A stretch of DNA of 64,000 nt. Source: an uncultured Pelagibacteraceae bacterium (GTDB lineage Bacteria; Pseudomonadota; Alphaproteobacteria; Pelagibacterales; Pelagibacteraceae). Under the pieces are notes generated by a model. That model saw only the letters and a list, made by a program, of their open reading frames with translations, ran no database searches and was not told where the DNA came from. A program made the position numbers and the translations under genes. How positions within the stretch are numbered: the first letter of the stretch is position 1; every line of letters begins with the position of its first letter. Positions 60,448 to 64,000 of this stretch are shown here, one piece after another. Location of the stretch: assembly GCA_902625715.1 (NCBI GenBank), contig CACOCP010000003.1, forward strand, positions 1 through 64,000, in the 5' to 3' direction.

Positions 60448-61609
60448 CCTTAAAAATTTCCTTTTTACTAGTGAATCTGTATCGGAAGGTCATCCTGATA
60501 AAGTATCAGATAGAATTTCAGATATGGTAGTTGATAATTATTTAGCAAACGAACCTCAGTCTAGAGTAGCGTGTGAAACGTTAACAACAACCAATAAAGT
60601 TGTTTTGGCAGGTGAGGTTAGAGGTCCAGAAATCAAAAAAGATGAATTGATTTCAAAAGTCAGAGATTGCATTAAAGATATTGGATATGATCAAGATGGT
60701 TTTTCATACAAAGAAGCTACAAAAATTGAAAGTCATTTACATTCGCAATCTGCAGATATTGCAATGGGTGTTGATGCATCTGGAAATAAAGATGAAGGTG
60801 CCGGAGATCAAGGTATAATGTTTGGCTATGCATGTGATGAAACAGATGTTTTGATGCCAGCTCCAATTCACTATTCACATAAAATTTTAAGACTAATGGC
60901 TGAAGATAGAAAATCAGGGAAATTAAAAAGCATTGAACCAGACTCAAAAAGCCAAATAACAATAGAGTATAAAGATGGAAAACCTGCAGCTGTTAAATCA
61001 GTAGTAATATCAACACAACATTCTGCAGATGTAAATCAAGCTGATGTTAGAGAATTAGTTAAACCTTACATAGAGAAATCTATACCAAAAAACTTATTAT
61101 CAGATCTTAGCGAAGATGAAATTTATGTAAATCCTACTGGAAACTTTGTTATTGGAGGACCAGATGGAGATGCAGGATTGACTGGAAGAAAAATTATAGT
61201 TGATACTTATGGAGGTGCTGCGCCTCATGGCGGTGGAGCATTTTCGGGAAAAGATCCAACAAAGGTTGATAGATCAGCAGCTTATGCTTCTAGATATTTA
61301 GCAAAAAATATAGTTGCATCAAAAATTTCTGATAGATGTTTGATACAGCTGGCGTACGCTATTGGGGTATCTAAACCACTTTCTATTTATGTTAATCTTT
61401 TTACTAACGATGAAGAACAAAACAGACATGTTGAAAAATTAATAAGAGAAAATTTTGATTTAAGTCCTAGAGGAATTAGAGAAATGTTGAGTTTAAATAA
61501 ACCTATTTATCAAAAAACTGCAGCATATGGTCATTTTGGAAGAGAGCCAGAATCAGATGGATCATTTTCATGGGAAAAAACTGATAAATCAAACATATTT
61601 AGTAGTTAA
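60434..61609 (+). CDS. metK: S-adenosylmethionine synthetase (start may be 60440)
   Basis: [37 protein letters not shown]. Confidence 0.99.
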   Translation: MIMNNLKNFLFTSESVSEGHPDKVSDRISDMVVDNYLANEPQSRVACETLTTTNKVVLAGEVRGPEIKKDELISKVRDCIKDIGYDQDGFSYKEATKIESHLHSQSADIAMGVDASGNKDEGAGDQGIMFGYACDETDVLMPAPIHYSHKILRLMAEDRKSGKLKSIEPDSKSQITIEYKDGKPAAVKSVVISTQHSADVNQADVRELVKPYIEKSIPKNLLSDLSEDEIYVNPTGNFVIGGPDGDAGLTGRKIIVDTYGGAAPHGGGAFSGKDPTKVDRSAAYASRYLAKNIVASKISDRCLIQLAYAIGVSKPLSIYVNLFTNDEEQNRHVEKLIRENFDLSPRGIREMLSLNKPIYQKTAAYGHFGREPESDGSFSWEKTDKSNIFSS

Positions 61610-61665
61610 ATAAAGTTGAATATTTAAAAAAAGCCAATATATTCCACTAACATTATTGAAATTTC

Positions 61666-61692
61666 AAAATGGGCCTCGGCCCATTTTTTTTT
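61666..61692 (+). terminator. Intrinsic terminator/attenuator hairpin between metK and nusA
   Basis: AAAATGGGC-CTCG-GCCCATTTTTTTTT: GC-rich stem, four-base loop, T9 tract, immediately followed by SD GGAG. Confidence 0.88.
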
Positions 61693-61705
61693 GGAGAAAA
61701 TTTAA

Positions 61706-63259
61706 ATGTTAAACAGAAGAGCAGATAAACTTGAATTATTACGAATTGCAGAAGCAGTGGCTTTAGAAAAATCAATTGATAAAGAGTTGATAATAGACTC
61801 AATGGAAAATGGTATTGCAAAGGCTGCAAAATCAAAGTTTGGATCTGAAAATGAGATAAAAGTAGAGATTAATCGTGACAACGGTGACATAGGAATTTTT
61901 AGAAAACTACAAATTGTTGATAGCCCAGAAAACTCAAATTTAGAGATTAGTTTGGATGATGCAATCAAACTTAATGAAAATAATAAAGACAAAAAAGTTG
62001 GAGATGAAGTTTTACAACCTTTACCTTCATTTGATTTTGGAAGAATTGCTGCTCAAACTGCAAAACAAGTCATAAGCTTTAATGTGAGAGAGGCAGAGAG
62101 AGAAAGACAATTTAACGATTTTATAGACAAAAAAGATTCAATATTAAGTGGAATTGTTAAAAGATTAGAATTTGGAAACATAATCGTAGATCTTGGCAGA
62201 ACTGAAGCAATTATTCAAAAAAACGAATTAATACCTAGAGAAAATATTAAAGCAGGAGATAGAATAAAAGCTTATTGCTTAGATGTCAGAAGAGAGCCTA
62301 GAGGACAGCAAATATTTTTATCTAGAGCACATCCTAAATTTATGGAAAAATTGTTCATTCAAGAAGTTCCAGAGATTTATGATGGACTAATTGAGATAAA
62401 ATCTTCTTCTAGAGATCCAGGAAGCAGAGCAAAAATTTGTGTTAAAGCAATTGATACTTCATTAGATCCTGTTGGTGCTTGCGTTGGAATGAGAGGTAGT
62501 AGAGTTCAAGCTGTTGTTAATGAACTTCAGGGTGAAAAAATTGATATTGTAAATTGGTCAGAAGACCCAGCGGTGGTTGTGGCAAATGCGCTATCACCAG
62601 CTGAAGTACAAAGAGTTAATGTTGATAATGATGCAAAAAAATTGGACGTGATCCTCACTGAAGAGAATTTAAGTAAAGCTATAGGTAGAAGAGGTCAAAA
62701 TGTCAGATTGGCAACTAAACTTCTGAACTATGAGATTAACATAATGACTGATCAGGAGGACTCAGAGAGAAGACAAATAGAATTTAAAGAGAAAACTGAT
62801 AATTTTGTAAAAAATTTAGAATTAGATGAAACATTAGGTCAGTTATTAGTAGCTGAAGGCTTTTCAACAATTGATGATATTAAGGATAGTGAACCTCAAG
62901 CCTTAACAAAAATTGAGGGAATAGAAGAAGATACTGCAAAAGAACTTATTGAAAGAGCAAAAGAGTTTTATCAAAAAGACCAAGAGGAAATTGCAAAAAG
63001 AGTAAAAGATTTGGGTCTAGAAAATGAACTTATTAGTCATGAAGGTTTAACCCCTGGCATGCTGGTTACATTGGGAGAACAAAATATATTAACGTTAACC
63101 GACTTTGCAGATTTAGCATCTGACGAACTTACAGGTGGTTATGATGTTGTTAAAGGTGAGAGAGTAAAAATCAAAGGGTATTTAGAAGATTTTGCTTTAT
63201 CAAAACAAGAGGCAGATAGTTTAATTATGTCCGCTCGTGACAAAGTTTATAAAGATTGA
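61706..63259 (+). CDS. nusA: Transcription elongation/termination factor NusA
   Basis: S1/KH domains (RREPRGQQIFLSRAHPKFMEKLF; DPVGACVGMRGSRVQAVVNELQGEKIDIV; IGRRGQNVRLA). Confidence 0.98.
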   Translation: MLNRRADKLELLRIAEAVALEKSIDKELIIDSMENGIAKAAKSKFGSENEIKVEINRDNGDIGIFRKLQIVDSPENSNLEISLDDAIKLNENNKDKKVGDEVLQPLPSFDFGRIAAQTAKQVISFNVREAERERQFNDFIDKKDSILSGIVKRLEFGNIIVDLGRTEAIIQKNELIPRENIKAGDRIKAYCLDVRREPRGQQIFLSRAHPKFMEKLFIQEVPEIYDGLIEIKSSSRDPGSRAKICVKAIDTSLDPVGACVGMRGSRVQAVVNELQGEKIDIVNWSEDPAVVVANALSPAEVQRVNVDNDAKKLDVILTEENLSKAIGRRGQNVRLATKLLNYEINIMTDQEDSERRQIEFKEKTDNFVKNLELDETLGQLLVAEGFSTIDDIKDSEPQALTKIEGIEEDTAKELIERAKEFYQKDQEEIAKRVKDLGLENELISHEGLTPGMLVTLGEQNILTLTDFADLASDELTGGYDVVKGERVKIKGYLEDFALSKQEADSLIMSARDKVYKD

Positions 63260-63269
63260 GAGATGAACT

Positions 63270-64000
63270 ATGGAAAAGAAAAAATTAAAGTTATCAATTT
63301 CAGGAAGTTCCAAAAGAACTATAAACAGCATAGAGCAAGCTAAATCACAGTCAAAAAATACTGTTGTTATTGAAAAAAAACCTAGATTTGGGACCAAACC
63401 AAACTACCCGAGACCAAATACTTTAAATGAAAGACCCAAAGGGAGTGCACCTTTTGTGCCTAGAAATAATACTTTTTCTAAACCAACTACTTCCCCTAGT
63501 TCAGATTTTGAAAGACGAAAGCTTGCAGAGCAAAGAGCAACGAGAAGATTAAAAGGAGAAACAACTCCAAGCAAAGATTCAAAAGCTGGAAAAGGGACCT
63601 CAAAAAGAAGAGAATTAAAATTAACAGTATCCAGAGCACTTAGTGATGAGGACTTTACAGGAAAAGGAAGAAGCTTAGCATCATTAAAAAGAGCAAAGCA
63701 AAAAGAGAATAGACTTTTAAATCAAGAAGACGATAAGGACAATTTAAAACCAGTCAAAAGAGACGTTAAAATACCTGAAGTTGTTACAATCCGAGAGCTT
63801 GCAAATAGAATGGCTGAACAGTCAAGCAATATTATAAAACATTTATTAGGTATGGGAGTTACAGTAACTATAAATCACACAATTGACTCTGATACTGCTG
63901 AATATTTAGTAAAAGAATTTGGACATAATCCAATAAGAGAAGAAAAAGCAGAGGAAATAATTGAAAAAATAAAAGAAGTTAAAGCCGAAAATTTAAAAAG
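63270..64000 (+). CDS. infB: Translation initiation factor IF-2, N-terminal part (runs off window)
   Basis: Open frame MEKKKLKLSISGSSKRTINSIEQAKSQ ... VVTIRELANRMAEQSSNIIKHLLGMGVTVTIN. Confidence 0.95.
   Translation, partial: MEKKKLKLSISGSSKRTINSIEQAKSQSKNTVVIEKKPRFGTKPNYPRPNTLNERPKGSAPFVPRNNTFSKPTTSPSSDFERRKLAEQRATRRLKGETTPSKDSKAGKGTSKRRELKLTVSRALSDEDFTGKGRSLASLKRAKQKENRLLNQEDDKDNLKPVKRDVKIPEVVTIRELANRMAEQSSNIIKHLLGMGVTVTINHTIDSDTAEYLVKEFGHNPIREEKAEEIIEKIKEVKAENLK

Noticed and set aside
61610-61705. SAM riboswitch or tRNA between metK and nusA
   Set aside because: Only 96 bp containing a terminator hairpin; no riboswitch core or cloverleaf seen
1-64000. CRISPR arrays, prophage, IS elements, toxin-antitoxin or defense islands
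   Set aside because: No repeat-spacer pattern, transposase/integrase-like protein or defense-family motif seen; the window is essentially core genome

Overview
This 64 kb window is AT-rich, densely packed bacterial chromosome. Protein sequences and gene order look like an alphaproteobacterium of the SAR11/Pelagibacterales type; this is an inference, since no search was run. It contains about 66 protein-coding genes, mostly housekeeping: ftsK(partial)-lolA; a malyl-CoA lyase/malate thiokinase operon; his genes; hslVU; secB-dnaQ-coaE-aroE-maf-ppsR; hemE-hemH-hemG-rho-mnmE-mnmG-rsmG-parA-parB; holA-lptE-leuS; a porin; dnaJ-dnaK-grpE; rsmI; maeB; murJ-trpS-nfuA; and tsaB-fur-miaB-phoH-ybeY-lnt-metK-nusA-infB(partial). 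I saw no rRNA, tRNA, CRISPR, prophage or IS element. The observations most worth a second look are: (1) an unlisted 34-aa ORF carrying the ArfA ribosome-rescue signature KKGKGS[YF]xRK, overlapping a regulator gene through an A11 tract; (2) an intrinsic-terminator hairpin directly abutting the nusA ribosome-binding site; (3) a perfect parS inside rsmG and a 15/16 parS inside mnmG, next to parAB; (4) a probable oriC between ppsR and hemE; (5) a secreted polysaccharide-lyase-like gene translationally coupled inside the his operon; (6) HemG occupying the slot where HemJ is expected; (7) head-to-head overlapping start codons; and (8) missing members of otherwise conserved gene clusters.
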